NCBI GenBank assembly: GCA_003241695.1
Contig: QFPN01000001.1
Location: 186,001-250,000, forward strand
Length of the DNA stretch: 64,000 nt
Source: Ancylobacter novellus
GTDB taxonomy: Bacteria > Pseudomonadota > Alphaproteobacteria > Rhizobiales > Methylopilaceae
Direction: 5' to 3'
Positions within the stretch are counted from its first letter, which is position 1, and the number at the start of each line of letters is the position of its first letter. The position numbers and the translations under genes were made by a program. The notes under the pieces were generated by a model. That model had not been told where the DNA came from and did no database searches. It saw only the letters and a list, made by a program, of their open reading frames with translations. Shown here piece after piece: positions 34,792 through 42,321 of the stretch.

Positions 34792-34909
34792 CCCCTCACC
34801 CGGAGGGCTTGCGCCCTCCGCCCTCTCCCCGCCGGGGAGAGGCAAGCAGCGCCGCCCCTTACGCCTCTCCCCTGTGGGAAGAGATCGGCCCGCAGGGCTG
34901 GGTGAGGGG
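34792..34909. repeat. Palindromic intergenic element A (CCCCTCACCC/GGGTGAGGGG)
   Basis: Outer 10-base arms at 34792-34801 and 34900-34909. Inside are two perfect hairpins: CGGAGGGC-TTGC-GCCCTCCG (34801-34820) and CCTCTCCCC/GGGGAGAGG (34822-34842). This composition is typical of dispersed extragenic palindromes in GC-rich Rhizobiales. It fills most of the gap between the permease and the ligase gene. Confidence 0.85.
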
Positions 34910-34943
34910 CGTCGCCGTTCAGAAACGAGGCGCCAAGACCCCG

Positions 34944-36305
34944 ATGAGCAAGCAGCAAAAATCCGCCAAGGATCTGCTCGACCTGATCGACGGCCGCGGC
35001 CTCTCCCACGTCAAAGTCGGCGTCACCGACGCCGACGGCGTGCTGCGCGGCAAATATATGAGCCGCCAGAAATTCGCCTCGGCGCTCGAGAAAGGTTTTG
35101 GGTTCTGCGATGTCATCTTCGGCTGGGACTCGAACGACCAGCTCTATGACAACGCCAGCTTCACCGGCTGGCACACCGCGTTCCCGGACGCTGCCGTGCG
35201 CCTGCTGCCCGAAACCGCGCGCGATCTTTCGCTCGAAGGCGACATGGTGTTCGTGCTCGCCGAATTCGCGGGCGAGGCCGAAGCCGTCTGCCCGCGCGGA
35301 ACGCTGCGGCGGGTGCTGGACCGCGCGGACGCGATGGGCTTCTCGGTCAAGGCCGCGGCCGAGTTCGAGTTCTTCCTGTTCGAGGAGACGCCGCATTCGG
35401 TCCGCGAGAAGGGGTTCCGGAACCTCCGTTCCATGACGCCCGGCTTCTTCGGCTATTCGGTGCTGCGCTCGGGCGTCCACGCCGAGTTCTACGCCGACCT
35501 TCTCAAGCTCGGGCAGGACATGCGGTTCCCGCTGGAAGGCCTGCACACGGAGACCGGGCCGGGCGTGATCGAAGCTGCGATCGAGGTCTCGGACGCGCTC
35601 GAAGCCGCGGACCGGGCGGCGCTCTTCAAGACGATGACCAAGATCCTCGCCCAGCGCCGGGGGTTGATGGCGACCTTCATGGCGAAGTGGTCGCCGGACT
35701 GGCCGGGCCAGTCGGGACATCTCCACATGTCGCTGATGAAGGACGAAAAATCCGCCTTCCACGAGGACGGCGAGACGGGATCGATGTCCGACGTGATGCG
35801 CTGGTTCATCGGCGGCCAGCAGGCGCTGATGCCGGAGCTGCTCGCCATGGTCTCGCCGACCGTCAACGCCTATACGCGTCTCATTCCGGGCTTCTGGGCG
35901 CCGACCGACGCCACCTGGGGGATCGAGAACCGCACCTGCGCCCTCCGGGTGATCGAGGGCGGCCCGAAGAGCCAGCGGGTCGAGTACCGGGTGGCGGCGG
36001 CCGACATCAACCCCTATGTGGCGCTCGCCGCCGCGATCGGCTCGGGGCTCTGGGGCGTCGAGAACCGGATCGAGCCGGACGCGCCGGTGAAGGGCAACGC
36101 CTACGAACAGAAGCACAAGCCGAAGCGCGCGCTGCCGCGCACCCTCGGCGAGGCGGCGGCCAAATTCGCGTCGTCGAAGCCTGCGAAAGAGCTGTTCGGC
36201 GAGGCTTTCGTCGAGCACTGGGCCGCAACCCGCGACTGGGAGCAGCGCGAATTCAACAAGGCGATCACCGATTGGGAGCTCGGGCGGTATTTTGAGATTA
36301 TCTGA
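34944..36305 (+). CDS. Glutamine synthetase family protein, probable gamma-glutamyl-amine ligase
   Basis: ATP-dependent ligase of 453 residues. GS landmarks: Asp-Gly-Val-Leu-Arg-Gly-Lys-Tyr (about 30), Ala-Ala-Glu-Phe-Glu-Phe-Phe-Leu-Phe-Glu (about 138), Glu-Thr-Gly-Pro-Gly (about 200), Gln-Ser-Gly-His-Leu-His-Met-Ser (about 258), Asn-Ala-Tyr-Thr-Arg-Leu-Ile-Pro-Gly (about 308) and Arg-Val-Glu-Tyr-Arg. The Lys of the true-GS Asn-x-Tyr-Lys-Arg-Leu motif is Thr, so ammonia is probably not the acceptor. With permease, two dehydrogenases and amidotransferase beside it, gamma-glutamylation of ethanolamine (as by Streptomyces GlnA4) is the best guess; PuuA- or GmaS-like roles are alternatives. No GlnB/GlnK gene nearby. 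Confidence 0.85.
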   Translation: MSKQQKSAKDLLDLIDGRGLSHVKVGVTDADGVLRGKYMSRQKFASALEKGFGFCDVIFGWDSNDQLYDNASFTGWHTAFPDAAVRLLPETARDLSLEGDMVFVLAEFAGEAEAVCPRGTLRRVLDRADAMGFSVKAAAEFEFFLFEETPHSVREKGFRNLRSMTPGFFGYSVLRSGVHAEFYADLLKLGQDMRFPLEGLHTETGPGVIEAAIEVSDALEAADRAALFKTMTKILAQRRGLMATFMAKWSPDWPGQSGHLHMSLMKDEKSAFHEDGETGSMSDVMRWFIGGQQALMPELLAMVSPTVNAYTRLIPGFWAPTDATWGIENRTCALRVIEGGPKSQRVEYRVAAADINPYVALAAAIGSGLWGVENRIEPDAPVKGNAYEQKHKPKRALPRTLGEAAAKFASSKPAKELFGEAFVEHWAATRDWEQREFNKAITDWELGRYFEII

Positions 36306-36312
36306 GCCGAGA

Positions 36313-36527
36313 GCGTCATCCCGCACGGTCGCCAGGCCGAGCCGGGATCGCCTTCCTGAGAATGCGCATGCACCACCGCCGTCATCCTCGGACTTGACCC
36401 GAGGATCCATCTCGGGCGCCGAACTCGACGCCGAAGATGGATGGTCCGGTCAAGCCGGACCATGACGCGGCTCCTTCTGACAACGATCCCGGCTCTTCGC
36501 GGCGACGCCGCTGCGGCCGGGATGACG
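36313..36527. repeat. Palindromic intergenic element B, nested
   Basis: Outer arms CGTCATCCCG (left, from about 36314) and CCGGGATGACG (right, to about 36528) enclose a second inverted pair: GTCATCCTCGG...GAGGATCCAT (about 36380-36410) and ATGGATGG...GGACCATGAC (about 36437-36466). The inner arms share the TTGAC/GTCAA core with element C. It fills the gap between the ligase and aldehyde dehydrogenase genes. Confidence 0.85.
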
Positions 36528-36538
36528 ACGTGAGACAC

Positions 36539-37924
36539 ATGACCGACCAGATCTGCATCTCGCCCATCGACGGAACCGAATTCGCCCGCCGGTCCGTCGC
36601 CTCGCCGGCCGAAATCGAAGCCGCGGTCGCGAACGGCAAGCGGGCGCAGGCCGAGTGGGCCGCCGTCCCGATCGCCGAGCGCGGCGCGAAGATGCTCGAC
36701 TTCCTGCGCGAGCTGCTCTCGCTCAACCAGCAGATCGTCCCGGAGCTCGCCCAGCAGATGGGCCGTCCCGTGCGCTACGGCGGCGAGATGCGCGGCGTCG
36801 AGGAGCGGGTGAAGCACTGCGTCGACACCGCCGAGGCCGCGCTCGCCGACGTCGTCCCGCCGCAGAAGCCCGGCTTCAAGCGCTTCATCCGGCGCACGCC
36901 GCTCGGGACCGTGTTCGTGATCGCGCCCTGGAACTATCCGTTTCTGACCGCCGTCAACACGATCGTCCCGGCGCTGATCGCTGGCAACGCCGTGCTGCTC
37001 AAGCACGCCGCCCAGACCATTCTGGTCGGCGAACGCTTCCAGGAGGCGATGGACAAGGTCAACCTGCCCAAGGGCCTGTTCCGCAACATCGTGCTCGACC
37101 ATGACCAGTCGGCGACGCTGATCGGCTCCGGCGCGATCGACCACATCAATTTCACCGGCTCCGTCGCCGGCGGCCGGGCGGTCGAGCGGGCCGCGGCCGG
37201 GACCTTCGCGAGCCTCGGCCTCGAACTCGGCGGCAAGGATCCGTTCTACGTGCGCAAGGACGCCGACCTCGAGTTCGCGATCGAGAACCTCGTCGACGGC
37301 GCGTTCTACAATTCCGGCCAGTGCTGCTGCGGCGTCGAGCGCGTCTACGTCCATGAGGACCACTACGACCACTTCGTCGAGGGCGCGGTGGAGCTCGCTT
37401 CGAAATACGTGCTCGGCAACCCGCTCGACGACGCGACCACGCTCGGACCGATGGCGCACAGGCGCTTCGCCGACGTGGTGCGCGCCCAGACCGCGGAGGC
37501 GGTCGCAGCCGGCGCCAAGGCGCATCTCGACCCGAAGGATTTTCCCGCCGACGAGAAAGGCACGGCCTATCTCGCGCCGCAGGTTCTCACCGACGTCGAC
37601 CACACCATGCGGGTGATGAGCGAGGAGAGCTTTGGCCCCGTGGTCGGGATCATGAAGGTCTCCTGCGACGCGGAGGCGCTCAAGCTGATGAACGACAGCG
37701 TCTACGGCCTCACCGCCTCGATCTGGACGAAGGACATGGCGGCGGCCGAAGCGCTGGGAGAGCAGATCGAGACCGGAACCGTCTTCATGAACCGCTGCGA
37801 CTATCTCGATCCGGCGCTCGCCTGGACGGGCGTCAAGGACACCGGCCGCGGGGCCTCGCTCTCGGAGATCGGCTTCCACCAGCTCACGCGTCCGAAAAGC
37901 TTCCACCTGCGCGAGGCGTCGTGA
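36539..37924 (+). CDS. Aldehyde dehydrogenase
   Basis: NAD(P)-dependent oxidation of an aldehyde to an acid. 461 residues of the ALDH superfamily: Pro-Trp-Asn-Tyr-Pro-Phe (about 124), cofactor site Phe-Thr-Gly-Ser-Val-Ala-Gly-Gly (about 204), Glu in Leu-Glu-Leu-Gly-Gly-Lys-Asp (about 229), and catalytic Cys263 in Asn-Ser-Gly-Gln-Cys-Cys-Cys, flanked by Cys on both sides. A Glu-Ser-Phe-Gly-Pro segment closes the core. It would oxidise the aldehyde made by the alcohol dehydrogenase next door, analogous to PuuC in the putrescine pathway. The ATG at 36539 begins right after element B. Confidence 0.93.
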   Translation: MTDQICISPIDGTEFARRSVASPAEIEAAVANGKRAQAEWAAVPIAERGAKMLDFLRELLSLNQQIVPELAQQMGRPVRYGGEMRGVEERVKHCVDTAEAALADVVPPQKPGFKRFIRRTPLGTVFVIAPWNYPFLTAVNTIVPALIAGNAVLLKHAAQTILVGERFQEAMDKVNLPKGLFRNIVLDHDQSATLIGSGAIDHINFTGSVAGGRAVERAAAGTFASLGLELGGKDPFYVRKDADLEFAIENLVDGAFYNSGQCCCGVERVYVHEDHYDHFVEGAVELASKYVLGNPLDDATTLGPMAHRRFADVVRAQTAEAVAAGAKAHLDPKDFPADEKGTAYLAPQVLTDVDHTMRVMSEESFGPVVGIMKVSCDAEALKLMNDSVYGLTASIWTKDMAAAEALGEQIETGTVFMNRCDYLDPALAWTGVKDTGRGASLSEIGFHQLTRPKSFHLREAS

Positions 37925-37951
37925 ATCTCACGGGCGCTTCAGACTAAGGCT

Positions 37952-38039
37952 CGTCATCCTTCGGCTTGACCGGAGGACCCATCGGTGGCGTAGCGCTCGA
38001 CGCCGGCCATGGATCCTCCGGTCAAGCCGGAGGATGACG
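37952..38039. repeat. Palindromic intergenic element C
   Basis: Arms of 31 bases (37952-37982 and 38009-38039) are inverted copies with two mismatches, around a 26-base centre. The arms contain the same GGCTTGACCGG core as the inner part of element B. It lies between the aldehyde and alcohol dehydrogenase genes. Confidence 0.9.
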
Positions 38040-38086
38040 GCGGAGTTTCAAGAGCGACGTCTGCAACGGAACGTCCGAGACATCCC

Positions 38087-39286
38087 ATGACCGCCCTCAC
38101 CTCCGCCTGGAACTATCCCACCCGCGTTCTCTTCGGCCCCGGCCGCATCACGGATCTCGCTTCCGCCTGCGCGACCGCCGGGATCAAGCGCCCGCTGCTC
38201 GTCACCGACGCCGGGCTGAAGGACGCCGACATCACCTGCCGCGCGCTCGACCTGCTGGACGGAGCTGGGTTGAAGGTCACGCTGTTCTCCGAAGTGAAGG
38301 GCAACCCCACCAACGCGAACGTCGAGGCGGGCGTCGCAGCCTTCCGCGCGCATGAGGCGGACGGCGTGGTGGCGTTCGGCGGCGGCTCGGGGCTCGACGT
38401 CGGCAAGCTCGTGGCCTTCATGGTCGGCCAGACGCGCCCCGTCTGGGACTTCGAGGACGTGGGCGACTGGTGGACGCGGGCGGACGCTTCGAAGATCGCC
38501 CCAATCGTCGCCGTGCCGACCACCGCCGGCACGGGCTCCGAGGTCGGCCGAGCGGCGGTCGTGACCAACGAGGAAACCCACGAGAAGAAAATCATCTTCC
38601 ATCCGAAGATGCTGCCCGCGATCGTGGTCTCCGACCCCGAGCTCACGATCGGCCTTCCGCCCAAGCTCACCGCCTGGACCGGCTTCGACGCGCTCGCCCA
38701 CTGCCTCGAGGCATTCGCCGCGCCGGGCTTTCATCCGATGGCGGACGGCATCGCGGTCAACGGCGCGCGGCTGATCAAGACCTATCTGCCGCGCGCCGTC
38801 GCGGACGGCTCGGACATCGAGGCCCGCGCCAACATGCTGGCCGCCGCCTCCATGGGCGCGGCCGCATTCCAGAAAGGTCTCGGCGCAATCCATTCGATGT
38901 CGCATCCGGTGGGAGCGCTCTACGACACCCATCACGGCCTGACCAACGGCGTGGTGATGCCCTACGTGTTTCTCGCCAATCGCCCGGCGATCGAGGAGCG
39001 GTTCGCCCGGATCGCGAAATCCTTCGACATCGACGGCGGCTTCGACGGCTTCATCGAATGGATCCTGGCGTTCCGCGCCAAGCTGTTCGTCGCCGACACG
39101 CTCGCCGAACTCGGCGTCGACGAGACGAAGATCGACGAGATGGCGGAGAAGGCGGAGCGCGATCCTTCGACCGGCGGCAACCCCCTGCCCTTCAAGGCCG
39201 AGGACTTCGCGAGCCTGTTCCGCGCCTCGATCCGCGGCGACCTCGACGAGGCGAGGTCGCTCGCGCAGCGCTGGTCGAAGCCGTGA
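38087..39286 (+). CDS. Iron-containing alcohol dehydrogenase
   Basis: Fe(II)- or Zn-dependent NAD(P) alcohol dehydrogenase of 399 residues. Cofactor motif Gly-Gly-Gly-Ser-Gly-Leu-Asp-Val-Gly-Lys (about 98-107); metal ligands in Phe-Asp-Ala-Leu-Ala-His-Cys-Leu-Glu-Ala (Asp and His, about 201-206) and Ser-Met-Ser-His-Pro-Val-Gly ... Asp-Thr-His-His-Gly (two more His, about 270-285). In the proposed pathway it oxidises the hydroxyl of a gamma-glutamylated amino alcohol. Its stop overlaps the next gene's GTG start (GTGA). Confidence 0.94.
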   Translation: MTALTSAWNYPTRVLFGPGRITDLASACATAGIKRPLLVTDAGLKDADITCRALDLLDGAGLKVTLFSEVKGNPTNANVEAGVAAFRAHEADGVVAFGGGSGLDVGKLVAFMVGQTRPVWDFEDVGDWWTRADASKIAPIVAVPTTAGTGSEVGRAAVVTNEETHEKKIIFHPKMLPAIVVSDPELTIGLPPKLTAWTGFDALAHCLEAFAAPGFHPMADGIAVNGARLIKTYLPRAVADGSDIEARANMLAAASMGAAAFQKGLGAIHSMSHPVGALYDTHHGLTNGVVMPYVFLANRPAIEERFARIAKSFDIDGGFDGFIEWILAFRAKLFVADTLAELGVDETKIDEMAEKAERDPSTGGNPLPFKAEDFASLFRASIRGDLDEARSLAQRWSKP

Positions 39287-40167
39287 GCAGCCGGCCGATC
39301 CGTCTGCTCGTCGCCGAAGGCAACCCGCCGGCGATGCGCGAGCGCCACGCCAAAACCTCGGGCCAGACGCCGAGCGCGTTCTACGCGGACGTGCTCGGCG
39401 TCCTCGCGCGCGGGCTCGGCCAGGAGCCGCTGATCGACATCTGCTTCCCGGCCGACGAGGGCGCGAACCTGCCGTCAGGCGAGGACCTCGCCGGCTATGA
39501 CGGCGTCGCGATCACCGGCTCAGGGCTGAACCTCTGGAAGGCGGAGCCGGAATCGCTCGCGCAGGTGGAGTTCGCTCGCGCCGTCTTCGCCTCCGGGCTG
39601 CCGTTCTTCGGCTCGTGCTGGGGCCTTCAGGTCGCGGCGGTCGCGGCCGGCGGCGAGGTGAAGCTCAATCCCGCGGGCCGCGAGATCGGCATCGCGCGCT
39701 CGATACGCCTCACCGAGGCCGGCCGCGCGCATCCGATGCACGAGGGGCGCCTCGACGTGTTCGACGCGCCCGCGATCCATTCCGACGAGGTGGCGGCGCT
39801 GCCGGAAGGCGCGGCGGTCACCGCCACCAACGAGCTCTGCGCCGTGCAGGCGGCGGAAATCCGTCACGGCGGCGGCGTGTTCTGGGGAGTCCAGTACCAT
39901 CCCGAGTACACCTTCGCGGAGCTCGGAGGCATCCTGACCCGCTACACGCCAATCATGATGCAGGAGGGCTTCTTCCGCGACGATCGGGAGGCCGCGACCT
40001 ACATCGCCGACCTCGTCGCGCTGGACGCCGAGCCCGGCCGCAAGGACCTCGCCTGGCGTCTCGGCGTCTCCCAATCCGTGCTGGAGCCGGCGCTGAGACG
40101 CGCCGAACTCATCAACTGGCTGAAGAACCAAGTTTTGCCCGCCATGAGCGCGCGAGGTCGGGCGTAA
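39283..40167 (+). CDS. Class I glutamine amidotransferase-like hydrolase
   Basis: 294 residues. GATase fold with nucleophile Cys112 in Phe-Phe-Gly-Ser-Cys-Trp-Gly-Leu-Gln, and His in Gly-Val-Gln-Tyr-His-Pro-Glu-Tyr (about 207). It lacks a synthetase domain, and its place after permease, ligase and dehydrogenases suggests a gamma-glutamyl hydrolase that releases glutamate, as PuuD does; the sequence is longer at the C-terminus (about 60 residues after the core) and not clearly PuuD-type. Translationally coupled to the alcohol dehydrogenase gene by a four-base overlap. Convergent with the DUF3060 gene, three bases away. Confidence 0.88.
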   Translation: MSSRPIRLLVAEGNPPAMRERHAKTSGQTPSAFYADVLGVLARGLGQEPLIDICFPADEGANLPSGEDLAGYDGVAITGSGLNLWKAEPESLAQVEFARAVFASGLPFFGSCWGLQVAAVAAGGEVKLNPAGREIGIARSIRLTEAGRAHPMHEGRLDVFDAPAIHSDEVAALPEGAAVTATNELCAVQAAEIRHGGGVFWGVQYHPEYTFAELGGILTRYTPIMMQEGFFRDDREAATYIADLVALDAEPGRKDLAWRLGVSQSVLEPALRRAELINWLKNQVLPAMSARGRA

Positions 40168-40170
40168 CGG

Positions 40171-40698
40171 TCATTTCTTCTGCTTCACGGCGTTGGCGGC
40201 GCCGCTCGACGAGATCCTCGGCTTCGGCGCGCCGGCAGCCAGCGACCACACCACCTCGTTGTCGGCGCCGTGGACCCCGAGCGTGACGGGTCCCGCCAAG
40301 GTCAGCGTCACCTTCTGGTCCGCGCCCGAAATCCTGACCTCGCTCGCGCCCTCGGCCGGCTTCATCGTCGCCTCGACCTCGTTCTGGTCGATCTCGACCG
40401 AAAGGCTTGCAGCCTCGCCGCCGCGGACCTTCAGCTTGGAGCCCGAGACGAGAAGGTCGCGCGCGCGCTCGAACGTCACCTCGTGATCCGCGCCATGCAC
40501 CACTACGCGCCCGCAATTTCCGGTGAGCGCGATCCTGTTCTCCGCGCCATAGACGCCGACGTCTTCGCCGTCGCAATCGATGTCCCGGCTGATCCCGACG
40601 CCTTCGATCTTCAGCGGCTCCGCCAACGCGGGAGCGCCGCCGATCAGCGCCAGTCCGAGAGCGGCGCGACGCGCAGGCCGCAAGATCTCCATCCGCAT
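40171..40698 (-). CDS. DUF3060 domain secreted protein
   Basis: 175 residues: signal peptide (cut near Pro-Ala-Leu-Ala-Glu) and a regular beta repeat of about 18-20 residues (Val-Tyr-Gly-Ala-Glu-Asn-Arg-Ile, Val-His-Gly-Ala-Asp-His-Glu-Val, Ile-Ser-Gly-Ala-Asp-Gln-Lys-Val, Val-His-Gly-Ala-Asp-Asn-Glu-Val), the DUF3060 right-handed-repeat pattern. Function unknown; likely periplasmic. AAGGAG precedes the ATG at 40698; longer starts upstream are unsupported. Confidence 0.8.
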   Translation of the reverse strand: MRMEILRPARRAALGLALIGGAPALAEPLKIEGVGISRDIDCDGEDVGVYGAENRIALTGNCGRVVVHGADHEVTFERARDLLVSGSKLKVRGGEAASLSVEIDQNEVEATMKPAEGASEVRISGADQKVTLTLAGPVTLGVHGADNEVVWSLAAGAPKPRISSSGAANAVKQKK

Positions 40699-40780
40699 TC
40701 CAGCTCCTTCTTCTCTCGTTTCGCCCGAACGGCGGAAACCGGGCTCACGAACGCGGGAAGACCTCAGGAGAAGCTTTTTG

Positions 40781-40978
40781 TCAAACGACCAGCCAAAAGC
40801 CCGGCGCAATCAGCGCGGCCAGCGTTCCAATGCCAAGGCCCAGCGCCAGCGCCTTCACGACGCGGCCCGCGGTCAGACGATGAACCGCGGGTTCGACGAA
40901 ACCGCTCCGTCGGCCGAAGGACCTCGGCGTTTCGTCTTCCGGTTTCGTTTCGCGATTGGGGAACACGCGATATGCCAT
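40781..40978 (-). CDS. Small single-helix membrane protein, hypothetical
   Basis: 65 residues: a hydrophilic Arg/Glu-rich N-terminal part and one C-terminal hydrophobic helix (Ala-Leu-Ala-Leu-Gly-Leu-Gly-Ile-Gly-Thr-Leu-Ala-Ala-Leu-Ile-Ala, about 43-58), so probably tail-anchored. No family recognised. Ribosome site at the ATG (40978) is weak (CGGAT). A CtrA-like box lies about 145 bases upstream. It could be a chance ORF. Confidence 0.4.
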   Translation of the reverse strand: MAYRVFPNRETKPEDETPRSFGRRSGFVEPAVHRLTAGRVVKALALGLGIGTLAALIAPGFWLVV

Positions 40979-41121
40979 GCTGATCCGGCGCGACCGTTTC
41001 CGGCTCGCATCCTGCCTCCTCGGGTTCTCGTCCAAAGCGTCGCGGGGCCGTCGCGCCCGGACGCGCTGTCATGGCGGCGAAACGCGGCGAGGGGGCGACC
41101 AGTTACGACCCGAAACGGCGC

Positions 41122-41140
41122 ATGGTTAACGAAAAGTTGA
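41122..41140 (-). promoter_or_regulatory. CtrA-like box, between the response regulator and small membrane ORF
   Basis: On the minus strand TCAA-CTTTTCG-TTAACCAT: the TTAACCAT half is exact and the other half has one mismatch. The nearest downstream minus-strand start is the small membrane ORF at 40978. Confidence 0.4.
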
Positions 41141-41208
41141 CGCCCCTCTCCGGCGCGCGCCCCGGAACAGATGCGAAACGAACGTTCCGCCGGCCGCTTT
41201 GCCCGCGT

Positions 41209-41637
41209 TCAGGCCGTCTCGGCTGAGGCGAGCCAGCGAGGGCCGAGATGGAGGCAGCGAGGCGGAACGGCGTCGTGGGCCTCGTCGGCCATCCGCTCGG
41301 CGATGTAGTCGAGCGCGGCCTTCACCTGCTGCGACGAATAGGGCTTCGGAATCACCCCGAGCGCATCGGCGAAATCGCTCGGCAACAGCGTCGGATTGGC
41401 GGTCGTGAACACCGCGGCGACGTCGTGCCTGGCGGCGGCGCGCGCGACGTCCGCGCCGGTCCAGCCGTCGGCGAGCCTGAGGTCGATCAGCGCAAGGTGC
41501 ACGCCGGCGGAGGCGAGGAGCTCGACCGCCGTGTCGCGATCCGCGGCGAGGCCGACGAGTTCATGACCGGCCGCCGTCACGACGGGGCCGAGAGAGCCGG
41601 CCACCACCATGTCGTCCTCGACGATCAGAACCCGCAT
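41209..41637 (-). CDS. Single-domain response regulator
   Basis: 142 residues, essentially one receiver domain. Acidic pocket Glu-Asp-Asp (7-9), phospho-acceptor Asp52 in Leu-Ile-Asp-Leu-Arg, conserved Thr in Phe-Thr-Thr-Ala-Asn and Lys in Ile-Pro-Lys-Pro-Tyr. There is no output domain; the C-terminus is a short basic tail. Similar stand-alone regulators in alphaproteobacteria act in phosphorelays or motility control. No kinase gene is adjacent. Confidence 0.9.
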   Translation of the reverse strand: MRVLIVEDDMVVAGSLGPVVTAAGHELVGLAADRDTAVELLASAGVHLALIDLRLADGWTGADVARAAARHDVAAVFTTANPTLLPSDFADALGVIPKPYSSQQVKAALDYIAERMADEAHDAVPPRCLHLGPRWLASAETA

Positions 41638-41755
41638 GCGTTTCCCCGAATCGACCCCTCGTCCCGTGATACCGTCGCCGGGCGACCGGCGCCATGCCGC
41701 ATTTCAGGCGTCGCTCGGTCCTGTGGGGAACGCGCAGGTTCGACGGAGCGCGGCG

Positions 41756-42223
41756 CTACAGCGTCTTGGCGAGAGCCTCGAGCTGGTCGGCGCAGACGCC
41801 CCACCCCTCGTGGAAGCCCATCGCCTCGTGGGCCTGCCGATCCTCGACCGTCCAGTGCCGCGCCCGCGCGACGTAGCGGGTCTTGCCGCCCTCATCGGCG
41901 AACGAAAGCTCGCAGACGAAAAACGGCTTTTCGGACGGCTCCCATGCGCTCGTGAAGGCGTCGGTGAAGACGAGCCGCTCGTTCGGGACCACCTCGAGAT
42001 AGACCCCGCGGTTCGGATGTTCGTTTCCGTCCGGATCGGCCATGACGACGAGGGTCGAACCGCCCGGGCGAAGGTCGACCTCCGCGTGCGTGGTCGTCCA
42101 CGGCGCGGGCGTGAACCAGCGCTTCATCAGCGCAGGCTCGGTCCAGCAGCGAAAGATCTTGTCCCTCGGCGCGTCGAGCAGACGGTCGAGAACGAGTTCG
42201 CGGTCATGGGTCGGGGCGGTCAT
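41756..42223 (-). CDS. SRPBCC/AHSA1 domain protein
   Basis: 155 residues of the Aha1/START-like ligand-binding fold (activator of Hsp90 ATPase homologue 1-like). Typical pieces: Asp-Ala-Pro-Arg-Asp-Lys-Ile-Phe-Arg-Cys-Trp-Thr-Glu-Pro, Leu-Arg-Pro-Gly-Gly, Glu-Val-Val-Pro-Asn-Glu-Arg-Leu-Val-Phe-Thr, and a C-terminal Phe-His-Glu-Gly-Trp. Ligand unknown; related proteins sit in stress and toxin-response operons. AAGGAGAG lies eight bases before the ATG at 42223. It follows a CitE-type gene by about 100 bases on the same strand. Confidence 0.88.
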   Translation of the reverse strand: MTAPTHDRELVLDRLLDAPRDKIFRCWTEPALMKRWFTPAPWTTTHAEVDLRPGGSTLVVMADPDGNEHPNRGVYLEVVPNERLVFTDAFTSAWEPSEKPFFVCELSFADEGGKTRYVARARHWTVEDRQAHEAMGFHEGWGVCADQLEALAKTL

Positions 42224-42321
42224 CGCGGCTCTCCTTGCGCTTCCCCCCAAGGACGGCCGCCGCCGCCGCGCGCCGACAGGACCTGCCGGTCTTTTTGCGG
42301 GACCGGCCGGCTTGGCGAGCC

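Noticed and set aside
34944..36305. Gamma-glutamylmethylamide synthetase (GmaS) of methylotrophs
   Set aside because: Possible from the family, but the N-methylglutamate synthase and dehydrogenase genes that go with GmaS are absent and an alcohol dehydrogenase is present instead.
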